The position numbers were made by a program, and so were the translations under genes. A DNA stretch of 45,294 nt. It comes from Planctomycetia bacterium (GTDB taxonomy: Bacteria > Planctomycetota > Planctomycetia > Pirellulales > Thermoguttaceae). The stretch is from contig JAUNBF010000016.1 in NCBI GenBank assembly GCA_030527185.1, forward strand, positions 1-45,294. Reading direction: 5' to 3'. Each line of letters begins with the position of its first letter. The stretch's first letter is position 1. Of this stretch, positions 7,616-15,702 are shown piece by piece. The notes under the pieces are model-generated. The model was given only the letters and a program-made list of their open reading frames with translations, ran no database searches and was not told the DNA's origin.

Positions 7616-7932
7616 CTAGTGCTTTGTTAAGTAAGCAAAAATGAATAAAAAATCGCACAAACGTCACAAGTAATCAAAATAATCAAAAATAATAGCGGCG
7701 CAGCCGCGGATAAAAGTCTTTGGAAAGAGAGGTCTGGAGAGGATAACTCTTTCTTCAGAAAGGTTTCCTCTCCACGACGGCTCCGTCTTTACGGGTAAGC
7801 CACTCTCGGCTTTAGCCGTGAGTCGCGCTGCGCTCGGCCGATAGACCGATTTCAAACAGTGTTTTCGTTTTCTAACCTGTCAGGTTGGAATGGAAATCGT
7901 TACCCATATTTATAAGTTTAACAAAGCACTAG
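7616..7932. mobile_element. Miniature inverted-repeat element (copy 1) with CTAG target duplication
   Basis: A 309-bp element (7620-7928) is bounded by perfect 11-bp terminal inverted repeats, TGCTTTGTTAA and TTAACAAAGCA. It is flanked by a direct CTAG on each side (7616-7619 and 7929-7932). A second copy lies at 26530-26827. The interior is shared between copies, including AATAGCGGCGCAGCCGCGG and GAGGTCTGGAGAGGATAA. No transposase is encoded; a 63-codon minus-strand frame (7664-7855) is partly kept in both copies but is probably incidental. A 4-bp C/T-TA-G/A type duplication fits mobilisation by an IS5-group transposase. It lies between dppD and dppF. Confidence 0.85.
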
Positions 7933-7952
7933 CGTTACTATACGAATAAAAA

Positions 7953-8912
7953 ATGCTGCAAGTAAAGAATTTAAAGACGTGGTTTCCGATTCGTCGTGGA
8001 CTTTTTCAGCATACCGTTGGGCATGTTCAGGCGGTGGACGATGTTTCGTTTGCGCTTCGAGCGGGAGAGACGTTGGGACTGGTGGGGGAGAGCGGCTGTG
8101 GAAAAACGACGACGGGGCGTTCGCTTTTGCGGCTGATTCCCGCCACGTCGGGGGAAGTGCTCTTTGACGGAAAAGATGTGCTGCAAATGCCGGAATCGGA
8201 AATGAAGCCGTTGCGTCGGGATATGCAGATAGTTTTTCAGGACCCTTACGGTTCGATGAATCCGCGAATGACGATTCGGTCGATTGTGGAAGAAGGGCTG
8301 ATTGTCCAGCGCATCGGCACGCCGCGGGAGCGGGAAGCTCGCGTTCGGGAGGTGATTCACAAAGTCGGTTTGGAAGATTCGTGCCTGAATCGGTATCCGC
8401 ACGAATTTTCCGGCGGCCAGCGTCAGCGAATCTGCATTGCTCGGGCACTGGTACTCCAACCGAGGTTCATGGTGCTGGACGAGCCGATTTCCGCGTTGGA
8501 CGTCTCGATTCAGTCGCAGATCATCAACCTTCTGGTAGCGCTTCGGGAAGAGATGGGGTTGACGTATCTCTTTATTTCGCACGACTTATCGGTGGTGGAG
8601 TACCTTTCGGATCGCGTTGCGGTGATGTATCTGGGGCAGATTATTGAAACGGCCTCCAGTGAGGAACTTTACGCCAATCCCCGCCATCCTTATACGCAGG
8701 CACTCCTTTCGTCGATTCCAACGATGGACGAAACGCGGCGTCAGAAACGAATCATCCTCCACGGCGACGTTCCTAGTCCTGTCAATCCGCCGCCGCATTG
8801 CCGTTTTTGTCCTCGTTGTCCCAAGGCGCAGGAAATTTGCCGTCGGGAAACTCCGCCCGTGGTGCAGATCAGCGACGGGCATACGGCCAAATGTCACTTT
8901 GCAAACCAATAA
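7953..8912 (+). CDS. dppF: Peptide-type ABC importer ATPase, DppF/OppF family
   Basis: A 319-residue second ATPase of the importer. Motifs: Walker A GESGCGKTTTGR (about residues 46-57), Q-loop IVFQDPYGSMNPRM, signature FSGGQRQRI, Walker B FMVLDEPISALD and switch His in FISHDLS. A family C-terminal tail follows with PSPVNPP and CRFCPRCPKA, including clustered Cys. The ATG lies only 20 bp after the right target duplication of the miniature element, and no Shine-Dalgarno sequence is visible in those 20 bp, unlike the other operon genes. Translation may therefore be weak or depend on another signal. It pairs with the DppD-type ATPase upstream. Confidence 0.92.
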   Translation: MLQVKNLKTWFPIRRGLFQHTVGHVQAVDDVSFALRAGETLGLVGESGCGKTTTGRSLLRLIPATSGEVLFDGKDVLQMPESEMKPLRRDMQIVFQDPYGSMNPRMTIRSIVEEGLIVQRIGTPREREARVREVIHKVGLEDSCLNRYPHEFSGGQRQRICIARALVLQPRFMVLDEPISALDVSIQSQIINLLVALREEMGLTYLFISHDLSVVEYLSDRVAVMYLGQIIETASSEELYANPRHPYTQALLSSIPTMDETRRQKRIILHGDVPSPVNPPPHCRFCPRCPKAQEICRRETPPVVQISDGHTAKCHFANQ

Positions 8913-8979
8913 CGACGATCTTTCGTAGAGTGAGCATACGATCAAGGTGGCGGAGTAACATGCAAAGGAATACAAATTT

Positions 8980-9858
8980 ATGAGTTGGCTGAGCAAATAC
9001 CTGCGTGAAAGAAAACGAAGAAAACTGGAAGAAAACGTCCTCTCGATTCTTTCTGATACGACGCCATGGGATACCCGGCGAGCTGAAAAGGATTTTGACC
9101 GGCTGCAAAATTTTTATCCTCCATTCGACAGTGGCTATCTTTACGATGAGTATTCCATTTGGGAACGATGTATTTATCGCTCCCTGACACTCCTGAAGAT
9201 TCCAGGAATGGAGCAGACCGGAAAACGGGTGCTTGAACTGGGTTGCGGGGAAGGTTTTACGGGAACGTTGCTGCATTGTTACGGCCATTCGGTTTATCTG
9301 AATGATCAAAGGGATAGACGACTGGAGAAGTGTCAACATCTTCCATTTATCCAGGTGGATATTTGTGACCCTGAGAAGACCGCGACCATTCCCGGCGAGC
9401 TGGATTTGATTTTTTCCTACAACGCTATGGAACATTTTCCGAATCCGCTCCAAGTGTTTCAGAATATCGTTCCCAAGTTGAAAAAGAAAGGGCACATTTA
9501 CCTCCATTTCAATCCACTTTACGGTGCTCCACGGGGATTGCACGCTTATTCGATCATGAATATGCCGTATCCGCAATTCCTTTTTTCGGAGGAGTTTATT
9601 TTCCAAAAAATGAAAGAGATTGAAACCACTCTTTTTGGAGAGAAATCGGGCCAATTGCAATATGTGAATCGATGGTTGTACCACCAGTATGAGGAACTTT
9701 GGAAATATCCGGGACTTCCAGTGGTCTTTATCCATCGGCACACCGATTTTTCGTCGCTGGAAGTGGTTTTGCAATACCCGGAATGCTTCCGTGGCCGTGG
9801 TTTGACATGGGAGGATATTACCACCAGTGGTTACGAAGTGCTGCTGAGGAAAGAGTAA
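8980..9858 (+). CDS. Class I SAM-dependent methyltransferase
   Basis: A 292-residue protein with a methyltransferase fold. The SAM-binding glycine loop is VLELGCGEGFTG (about residues 77-88), followed by an acidic residue after strand 2 (VYLND), a motif near FIQVDICD and the post-strand-4 motif LIFSYNAMEHFPNP. This resembles the methyltransferase 11/25 group, many of which sit in polysaccharide clusters and act on sugars or lipid carriers. Start ATG follows AAAGGA. It abuts the first of four glycosyltransferase genes (stop at 9858, next ATG at 9859), so it probably acts on a surface glycan or its precursor. The substrate cannot be read from the sequence. Confidence 0.82.
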   Translation: MSWLSKYLRERKRRKLEENVLSILSDTTPWDTRRAEKDFDRLQNFYPPFDSGYLYDEYSIWERCIYRSLTLLKIPGMEQTGKRVLELGCGEGFTGTLLHCYGHSVYLNDQRDRRLEKCQHLPFIQVDICDPEKTATIPGELDLIFSYNAMEHFPNPLQVFQNIVPKLKKKGHIYLHFNPLYGAPRGLHAYSIMNMPYPQFLFSEEFIFQKMKEIETTLFGEKSGQLQYVNRWLYHQYEELWKYPGLPVVFIHRHTDFSSLEVVLQYPECFRGRGLTWEDITTSGYEVLLRKE

Positions 9859-10905
9859 ATGGCACCGAAAGTTTCGATCATCATTCCAGTTTACAACGTG
9901 GAAAAGTACCTGCGTCGCTGTCTGGACTCTGTAGTGGGACAGACGATGCGGGAAATCGAAATTATCTGCGTGAACGATGGTTCGACGGATGGTTCGTTGG
10001 CTATTTTGGAAGAATATGCGCAAAAAGAGCCAAGAATCCTCCTCATCGATACCCCCAACGCAGGGGTGAATCATGCCAGAAATATCGGATTGGAGCGAAT
10101 GACGGGGGAGTATTTTCTGCTTCTGGATTCGGATGACTGGGTGGAAAAGAGTCTGTGTGAAAAGGCTTACGCGAAAGCTCGCCAAACCGAGGCGGATATG
10201 ACGTTTTTTTATTTTGACATGGAGACGTTTCCGCAGGAAAAACGGTTTGAACACGAAAAGTATTCCACGGAGGATGCCGTTCAGGATGTGGAAAAAGTAG
10301 ACTTTGTGGTCTGGCACTGGACGTTGTGTTGGTGTTATTTGTGGAAGACCTCTTTTTTTCGGAAACATGGTCTGAAATTTCGGGAAGAACTCCATACCTG
10401 CACCGAAATTCCTACCGTTTTGAAGGCGGCGATACTGACCAATAAGATCGTGACGTTGCCAGAAGTGCTGCACCACTACCGTTATCGGGAAGATTCCCTG
10501 ACAGGTAAGAAAGATCACCCTCGTTTTTTACAACGTCCGGCTGCGTTTTCGCTGTTGTGGGAAGACCTGGAGGGGATTTCCATTTCCGAAGCTTGTCGTG
10601 ATTCTCTTTTTCTGGGAAAGTGGATCAGCATTAGTTGTACCTATTATGATACTCTTTTTCCAAAATACAGACGTGCTTTTCTGGCTTCCGTTCGCAAAGA
10701 ACTTTTACCAGGTGAACGGGAAGCGTTAAAACGATTGAACAGGAAGGAATATGAGGGATTCAAAGCATTTATGGATTATTGTTACACGACCAATCCGTTG
10801 AAAAAAATCCGATGGTGGCTTCGTCATCATCAAACCTATCAAAAATTTCGTAAGTTTCGTAAAGTTATTAAAAATTATTTTATCCCCAAAAGCAATGACA
10901 CCTAA
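9859..10905 (+). CDS. Family 2 glycosyltransferase (first of four tandem paralogues)
   Basis: A 348-residue GT-A fold glycosyltransferase. The N terminus carries VSIIIPVYNVEKYLRRCLDS, then VNDGSTDGS for nucleotide-sugar binding and LLLDSDDWVE holding the metal-binding DxD. The C-terminal half, from about residue 100, is variable and presumably sets acceptor and sugar. No membrane helix or signal peptide is evident, so it should work at the inner face of the membrane. It overlaps the next gene by 11 bp. It is the most divergent of the first three array members, with VVGQTMREIEII where the next two read ARNQT.REIEI. Confidence 0.9.
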   Translation: MAPKVSIIIPVYNVEKYLRRCLDSVVGQTMREIEIICVNDGSTDGSLAILEEYAQKEPRILLIDTPNAGVNHARNIGLERMTGEYFLLLDSDDWVEKSLCEKAYAKARQTEADMTFFYFDMETFPQEKRFEHEKYSTEDAVQDVEKVDFVVWHWTLCWCYLWKTSFFRKHGLKFREELHTCTEIPTVLKAAILTNKIVTLPEVLHHYRYREDSLTGKKDHPRFLQRPAAFSLLWEDLEGISISEACRDSLFLGKWISISCTYYDTLFPKYRRAFLASVRKELLPGEREALKRLNRKEYEGFKAFMDYCYTTNPLKKIRWWLRHHQTYQKFRKFRKVIKNYFIPKSNDT

Positions 10906-11917
10906 AGTATCAATTATCATTCCCGTTTACAATGTGGAAAAGTATCTTCGGCAATGTCTCGATTCGGCCAGGAACCAAACGATGCGGGAAATCGAAATCC
11001 TTTGCGTCAACGATGGTTCGACCGATTCTTCCGGGGCGATTCTAGACGAGTATGCCACTGTGGATTCCCGTTTTGTGGTGATTCATCAGGAGAACGCCGG
11101 ACAGTCGGCTGCCCGAAATCGTGGACTGGAACTGGCTCAGGGAGAGTATGTTGCCTTTCTCGACTCAGACGACTGGTACGATTTAACCTTGTGCGAAAAA
11201 GTCTATGCCAGAGCGAAAGAGAGCCAGGCGGACATGACGCTGTTCCTCATGCACTTTGTCGATTTTCCAGAAAAGTACGACTATCCTTTTCAGGAAATGG
11301 AAAATTCATACGTGACTGGCGAGTACCCGAAAATAGCGTTGATTTGGAAGGCCTATACTGTCGCGGCCAGTACCCTTTTTCGCCATGATTTTCTGAAAAA
11401 GCATCAACTTCAGTTTTTGGAAAAGTATATTTTTGAAGATACTTATTTCAGTCTGAAAGCGGCCATTTTGGCAAAAGATATGGCGGTATTGAACGAGCGA
11501 TTGTACTATTATCGATACAACCCGGAAAGTACTACGCACCAATCACCCGATGTTTGGTTTAAAAAATTGGATACGATGGATAAGATGATTCCCGATCTCC
11601 TTTCCCTCGTTCAAACCCCGGAGGCGAGGTATTTTATCTACGCTCTCCAGTACAGTACCTATGACAATATTCATCAAAGATTTACCGGAGAAATGCAAAC
11701 TATCTGCGATGAAAAAATTCGTCGTCGGATGACGCCCGCCGATTGGCAAAGAATTGGCTCCTACAATCCACAACTGGAAAAGTTTGTGCGAAAATCGATG
11801 TATAAAATTTGTCAGAAAAAATGGCATTCCCCCTGGATAAAAACCCGAATCTTCTTTTCACGTATTTTCCCTCAAAAAAACCTATATATCTCCCAAACCA
11901 ATACTTATGATGCCTAA
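10895..11917 (+). CDS. Family 2 glycosyltransferase (second of four tandem paralogues)
   Basis: A 340-residue paralogue with the same GT2 motifs (VSIIIPVYNVEKYLRQ, VNDGSTDSS, FLDSDDWYD). The ATG lies inside the end of the previous gene (AATGACACCTAA), so the two are translationally coupled. By eye, DNA at 11043-11244 is identical to 12055-12256 of the next paralogue, including third codon positions, and 11420-11480 is nearly identical to the matching part. Residues about 115-165 differ strongly. This mosaic pattern implies a recent tandem duplication or gene conversion of the catalytic half. Confidence 0.9.
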   Translation: MTPKVSIIIPVYNVEKYLRQCLDSARNQTMREIEILCVNDGSTDSSGAILDEYATVDSRFVVIHQENAGQSAARNRGLELAQGEYVAFLDSDDWYDLTLCEKVYARAKESQADMTLFLMHFVDFPEKYDYPFQEMENSYVTGEYPKIALIWKAYTVAASTLFRHDFLKKHQLQFLEKYIFEDTYFSLKAAILAKDMAVLNERLYYYRYNPESTTHQSPDVWFKKLDTMDKMIPDLLSLVQTPEARYFIYALQYSTYDNIHQRFTGEMQTICDEKIRRRMTPADWQRIGSYNPQLEKFVRKSMYKICQKKWHSPWIKTRIFFSRIFPQKNLYISQTNTYDA

Positions 11918-12914
11918 AGTTTCGATTATTATTCCCGTTTATAATGTAGAAAAGTATCTTCGGCAATGTCTCGATTCGGCCAGGAACCAAACGTTGCGGG
12001 AAATAGAGATAATCTGTATCAACGATGGTTCGACCGATTCTTCTGGGGCGATTTTAGACGAGTATGCCACTGTGGATTCCCGTTTTGTGGTGATTCATCA
12101 GGAGAACGCCGGACAGTCGGCTGCCCGAAATCGTGGACTGGAACTGGCTCAGGGAGAGTATGTTGCCTTTCTCGACTCAGACGACTGGTACGATTTAACC
12201 TTGTGCGAAAAAGTCTATGCCAGAGCGAAAGAGAGCCAGGCGGACATGACGCTGTTTTTCTTTCATCAGATTCATTTTCCAGAGGGATATGAGCCATTGT
12301 TTCACAAGATTTGTCGGGATTGTGAGACGGGAGAATATGAGAAGTTAAGGCTGATTTCCCGAACATTGACCGTTATATGGAATATTCTTTTTCGTCGTTC
12401 TTTCCTGGAAGAACATTCCCTTCGTTTTTTGGAAAAGTATATTTTTGAGGATACTTATTTCAGTCTGAAAGCGGCCATTTTGGCAAAAGATATTACGGTA
12501 TTGAACGAGCGTTTGTACTATTATCGCTACAACCCAGAAAGTATCACTCACCAATCCCCGGATATTTGGCTTAAAAAATTGGATATGATGGATAAGATGA
12601 TTCCCGACCTTTTTTCCCTCGTTCAAACCCCGCAGGGAAGATACTTTATAGAGGCACTCCAATACATCATTTATCACGATGTTTATCAGAGACTTACCGG
12701 AGAAATGCAGACCGTTTGCGAAGAGGAGATTCGCCGTCGGTTGACATCGGACGATTGGGAAAAAATCAACTCATTCAATCCACAACTTCGGACCTCAATG
12801 CGAAAGTTCATTTATAAAATTTATCGAAAAAAATGGTATTATCTTTGGGTAAAATGGAAAATTCTCATTTCCCGTTTTTTTCCTCAAAAAGGTCTTCATT
12901 CTTGCGCCAAGTGA
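11907..12914 (+). CDS. Family 2 glycosyltransferase (third of four tandem paralogues)
   Basis: A 335-residue GT2 enzyme whose start lies exactly 1012 bp after that of the previous copy. Its N-terminal 115 residues are almost the same as the previous paralogue, its middle (about residues 115-165, including FFHQIHFPEGYEP) is distinct, and the part from IFEDTYFSLKAAILAKD onwards is close again. It overlaps the previous gene by 11 bp. The 11-bp overlaps at both junctions reflect the shared ATG..CCTAA arrangement created by duplication. It is probably a transferase for a related sugar or acceptor in the same glycan. Confidence 0.9.
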   Translation: MMPKVSIIIPVYNVEKYLRQCLDSARNQTLREIEIICINDGSTDSSGAILDEYATVDSRFVVIHQENAGQSAARNRGLELAQGEYVAFLDSDDWYDLTLCEKVYARAKESQADMTLFFFHQIHFPEGYEPLFHKICRDCETGEYEKLRLISRTLTVIWNILFRRSFLEEHSLRFLEKYIFEDTYFSLKAAILAKDITVLNERLYYYRYNPESITHQSPDIWLKKLDMMDKMIPDLFSLVQTPQGRYFIEALQYIIYHDVYQRLTGEMQTVCEEEIRRRLTSDDWEKINSFNPQLRTSMRKFIYKIYRKKWYYLWVKWKILISRFFPQKGLHSCAK

Positions 12915-12919
12915 TGTTT

Positions 12920-13891
12920 ATGACACCTAAAGTATCGATTATTATTCCTGTCTATAATGTGGAAAAGTATCTCCGCCAATGTCTCGATTCGGCCAGGAAT
13001 CAGACGCTGCGGGAGACGGAGGTGATCTGCGTTGACGACGGTTCGACGGATGGTTCTGGGGCAATTTTGGACGAATATGCCGCCATGGATTCCCGTTTTG
13101 TCGTGGTTCATCAGGAAAATGCCGGACAGTCGGCAGCACGAAATCGTGGTTTGGAACTGGCACGGGGGGAATACCTTGCCTTTTTGGATTCGGACGACTG
13201 GTACGAGCCGGGATTATGTGCATTGGCCTTTTCAGAAGCGAAAAAATACGACGCGGATATTTCGCAATTTTCCTTCCAGAATATCGAAGGAAAGAAGAAA
13301 ATCCCTTTTGACAAATGTCCTGGGGAACATCGACTGTACGAGACGTTGGAGGAACGTTTCACAACCGCGGCCATGCTGTATTATACCGTCTGGTCACGGC
13401 TTTATCGTCGCGAATGGATTCAGAAAAAGCAAATTCGTTTTCCCCTGGGGTGTTCTAACGAGGATGTTTATTTCAGTACACTTGCTGCCCTCCACGCTTC
13501 GCGAATTACCCACTGCGGGGAGGTTTTTTACAATTATCGTTTGGGAAGTGGCTATTCTCAAAGTCCCACACAGAGGCTCAAACGTCTGGAAGTGATTGAA
13601 ATGTGGCAAAAGCTTTGGCGGGATGCGCAATCGCTGAGGTTGCCGGAAAAAATTCGTAACACATTGATTTTCAACAAGTTAAAAACCTATTCTCGTGCGT
13701 ACCGTCGGATTGCGTCACGATCTTTGAAAACGACGTGCCGGGAGAGAATCCTGGCAGCCATGACCTCGGAAGATTGGGCTTTTCTGGAAAATCCACCGTG
13801 GAAACTCCCCCGCAAGGTGCGACTTTTTTACGACTGGTTGGGTGGCAAGGGAAATTTTCTCACCTGGCTTTGGTTGGGAAAAAACCCGTGA
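12920..13891 (+). CDS. Family 2 glycosyltransferase (fourth of four tandem paralogues)
   Basis: A GT2 enzyme of 323 residues from ATG 12920. This start is chosen because the sister proteins begin M-x-PKVSIIIPVYN; an in-frame ATG at 12914 overlapping the previous stop (TGATG) would add two residues. Motifs are VDDGSTDGS and FLDSDDWYE. The first 105 residues resemble paralogues 2 and 3, but the DNA is more diverged and the C-terminal two thirds differ (FPLGCSNEDVYFSTLAALHAS). The gene ends 6 bp from the convergent family-25 glycosyltransferase, with no terminator in between. Confidence 0.88.
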   Translation: MTPKVSIIIPVYNVEKYLRQCLDSARNQTLRETEVICVDDGSTDGSGAILDEYAAMDSRFVVVHQENAGQSAARNRGLELARGEYLAFLDSDDWYEPGLCALAFSEAKKYDADISQFSFQNIEGKKKIPFDKCPGEHRLYETLEERFTTAAMLYYTVWSRLYRREWIQKKQIRFPLGCSNEDVYFSTLAALHASRITHCGEVFYNYRLGSGYSQSPTQRLKRLEVIEMWQKLWRDAQSLRLPEKIRNTLIFNKLKTYSRAYRRIASRSLKTTCRERILAAMTSEDWAFLENPPWKLPRKVRLFYDWLGGKGNFLTWLWLGKNP

Positions 13892-13897
13892 AAAAGG

Positions 13898-14650
13898 CTA
13901 TTTTCGCTGCCAGACGCGGAACGTTTGCAAAGTGTAACGCCAGATACGGGCGTAGCATTTGTAGAAAAAATGCGTAACGGCCAAAGGGAGAAAACGATGT
14001 TGTCGGCACGTCTGGATGGTAGACATTTCTCTCGTTTCATCGAGCAGAATGGGACAGGGAAAGACGCTTGCCTCCCGAATTCCCCACCAACCGTGAAACA
14101 GAGCCAGATCGTATGGTTGCCGCATGACGGAGAGTTTTGCCAGGACGTTTTCCGCACCGCGACGCGACAGAACGTACCCTGCCGCGTAGGAAAATCCGGT
14201 AATATTCGTTCCCAAAAACCGATTGCCGGACAATTTTTTCCACGGCACGAACGATTTTTCACGACATTGCACCAAACGCAGCAGTTCCCAACCCCCCAGC
14301 GCAATCGTTTCCTCCAGAACCTGCTCCAAATCTTCCCGCGGCAGTGCGTCATCCTCACAAATCAGCGCAAACTCCATCTTCGATGCCAGAAACGTCCGAA
14401 TTGCTTTCAGGTGGCTGGCGTAACACCCCAATTCGCCTGGCAGGACTTTTTTTCCGCACCGAAACGCGAATCCCCACGTGTCGAAAAACGGTTTTTGCTC
14501 TAATTCAGGCGTTTCACGGCCATCGACAGCCGGGACGCGAATCAGGGGAATGGAGAGTGCCGCGAAATGTTGCTCCACACGCTCCCAACGGTCACGGCTG
14601 CGATCGAGATTAATGACATAACATTGCCATTGTATTGGGGATAGATTCAT
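13898..14650 (-). CDS. Family 25 glycosyltransferase (LPS-biosynthesis type)
   Basis: A 250-residue protein matching the GT25 family that includes bacterial LOS/LPS glycosyltransferases. Hallmarks are CYVINLDRSRDRWERV at the N terminus, the segment PGELGCYASHLKAIRTFL and the metal-binding acidic triad region FALICEDDALPR (about residues 115-126). The later GYVLSRRGAENVL segment is also typical. It overlaps the preceding minus-strand GT2 gene by 4 bp (ATGA), so it is the last gene of that run and translationally coupled. No signal peptide is seen. It probably adds a hexose to a surface saccharide; the sugar cannot be told. Confidence 0.85.
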   Translation of the reverse strand: MNLSPIQWQCYVINLDRSRDRWERVEQHFAALSIPLIRVPAVDGRETPELEQKPFFDTWGFAFRCGKKVLPGELGCYASHLKAIRTFLASKMEFALICEDDALPREDLEQVLEETIALGGWELLRLVQCREKSFVPWKKLSGNRFLGTNITGFSYAAGYVLSRRGAENVLAKLSVMRQPYDLALFHGWWGIREASVFPCPILLDETREMSTIQTCRQHRFLPLAVTHFFYKCYARIWRYTLQTFRVWQRK

Positions 14651-15654
14651 TCCTTTCGCTCCAGTTCCTGCGGCAGTTTCTGCGGCCAGGCAAATAAATC
14701 GGAGAAAATATCACAAACACATTTGGTGGAATACCGAAAATAACGTCCCGTAAACAATTCCCTGCCCCAAAACCAGGGCCGCCGCCAAAAATGGGTTAAA
14801 ATTTCGATTCTGGCTCGTAGGTGGGCCGTTATTTGTTGGTACTCCGCGAGGATTTCCTCATCCAGAGGTGATTTATCCTGAAAGAAAGAGACGACCTCCT
14901 GCCAAGAAAGGTAACGTCCATACATTCGATAGATGTCGCAGTGGCGTTTCACCGATCGGTAGAGTAGAATCAAAAGATTTTTTTCCCCTCGAGAATGGGA
15001 GGTGGCATTTTCTCCATGACGGCGAAACGCACAACAAGGTTCTGGAATCACCCGAACGTGGCTGGCAATTCCCATCACGCGAAAGAGCCAGGTGTCGATA
15101 CATACCGGTAATTGTTTTTCCCGCATGATTCGTTCCCGCCACGAAGTTCGACAAGCCATATTGTGCGTAGCCCAAACGTATCGGTTATGACGAAAAAGGG
15201 TTCGGATACTGTTCTCTTTTTTAAGATCGGATGTCAGAGCAGCTAGGGAGGGCATCCAAACCGGTTTTTCGTTCGCGTCCACCCGTTGGTCATAGGTCAA
15301 AACCAGCCCCACCTCCGGCTCCGTTTCCATCACTTTCAGCACCTTTTCCAGTTTTTGCGGAAACCAGTAATCATCCTGATCGGAAAAAAACGTGACATCC
15401 TTCTCACACAGGGAAAATGCTTTGCAAAAGTTAGCGCAAATCCCCAAATTCCGGTCGTTCTGAAAAATTCTCACCGGAAAAGGAGCCGTTTTCGCAAAGT
15501 GGTGGAGAATTTCCACCGTCTTGTCCGTCGAGCCGTCGTCGCAAACCACTAATTCATTGGGCAAAACCGTTTGTTCCACGAATGAGTCAAGTTGACGTTG
15601 GAGATATTTTTCCCCATTGTACGTTGCCATGGCAATAGAGGATGTAGGTAACAT
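14647..15654 (-). CDS. Family 2 glycosyltransferase, rhamnosyltransferase-like
   Basis: A 335-residue GT2 enzyme with SIAMATYNGEKYLQRQLDS, VVCDDGSTDKTVEIL and FFSDQDDYWFPQKLEKV. The DQDD motif replaces DSDD of the plus-strand array, so this is a separate subgroup close to rhamnosyl- and related transferases. Start ATG follows AAAGGAG. It is a tandem paralogue of the gene at 15703-16737, sharing PFPVRI.QN..NLG and the CCAFRRHG segment. It overlaps GT25 by 4 bp. Acceptor and donor are unknown. Confidence 0.88.
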   Translation of the reverse strand: MLPTSSIAMATYNGEKYLQRQLDSFVEQTVLPNELVVCDDGSTDKTVEILHHFAKTAPFPVRIFQNDRNLGICANFCKAFSLCEKDVTFFSDQDDYWFPQKLEKVLKVMETEPEVGLVLTYDQRVDANEKPVWMPSLAALTSDLKKENSIRTLFRHNRYVWATHNMACRTSWRERIMREKQLPVCIDTWLFRVMGIASHVRVIPEPCCAFRRHGENATSHSRGEKNLLILLYRSVKRHCDIYRMYGRYLSWQEVVSFFQDKSPLDEEILAEYQQITAHLRARIEILTHFWRRPWFWGRELFTGRYFRYSTKCVCDIFSDLFAWPQKLPQELERKE

Positions 15655-15702
15655 AAAAACTCCTTTCTTAAAGGGAGGTATTATTCTGTAAAAGAATAAG
15701 TT

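Noticed and set aside
8869..10518. A 549-codon minus-strand frame over the methyltransferase and first glycosyltransferase
   Set aside because: It spans two convincing plus-strand genes and their junction; no domain, shadow composition.
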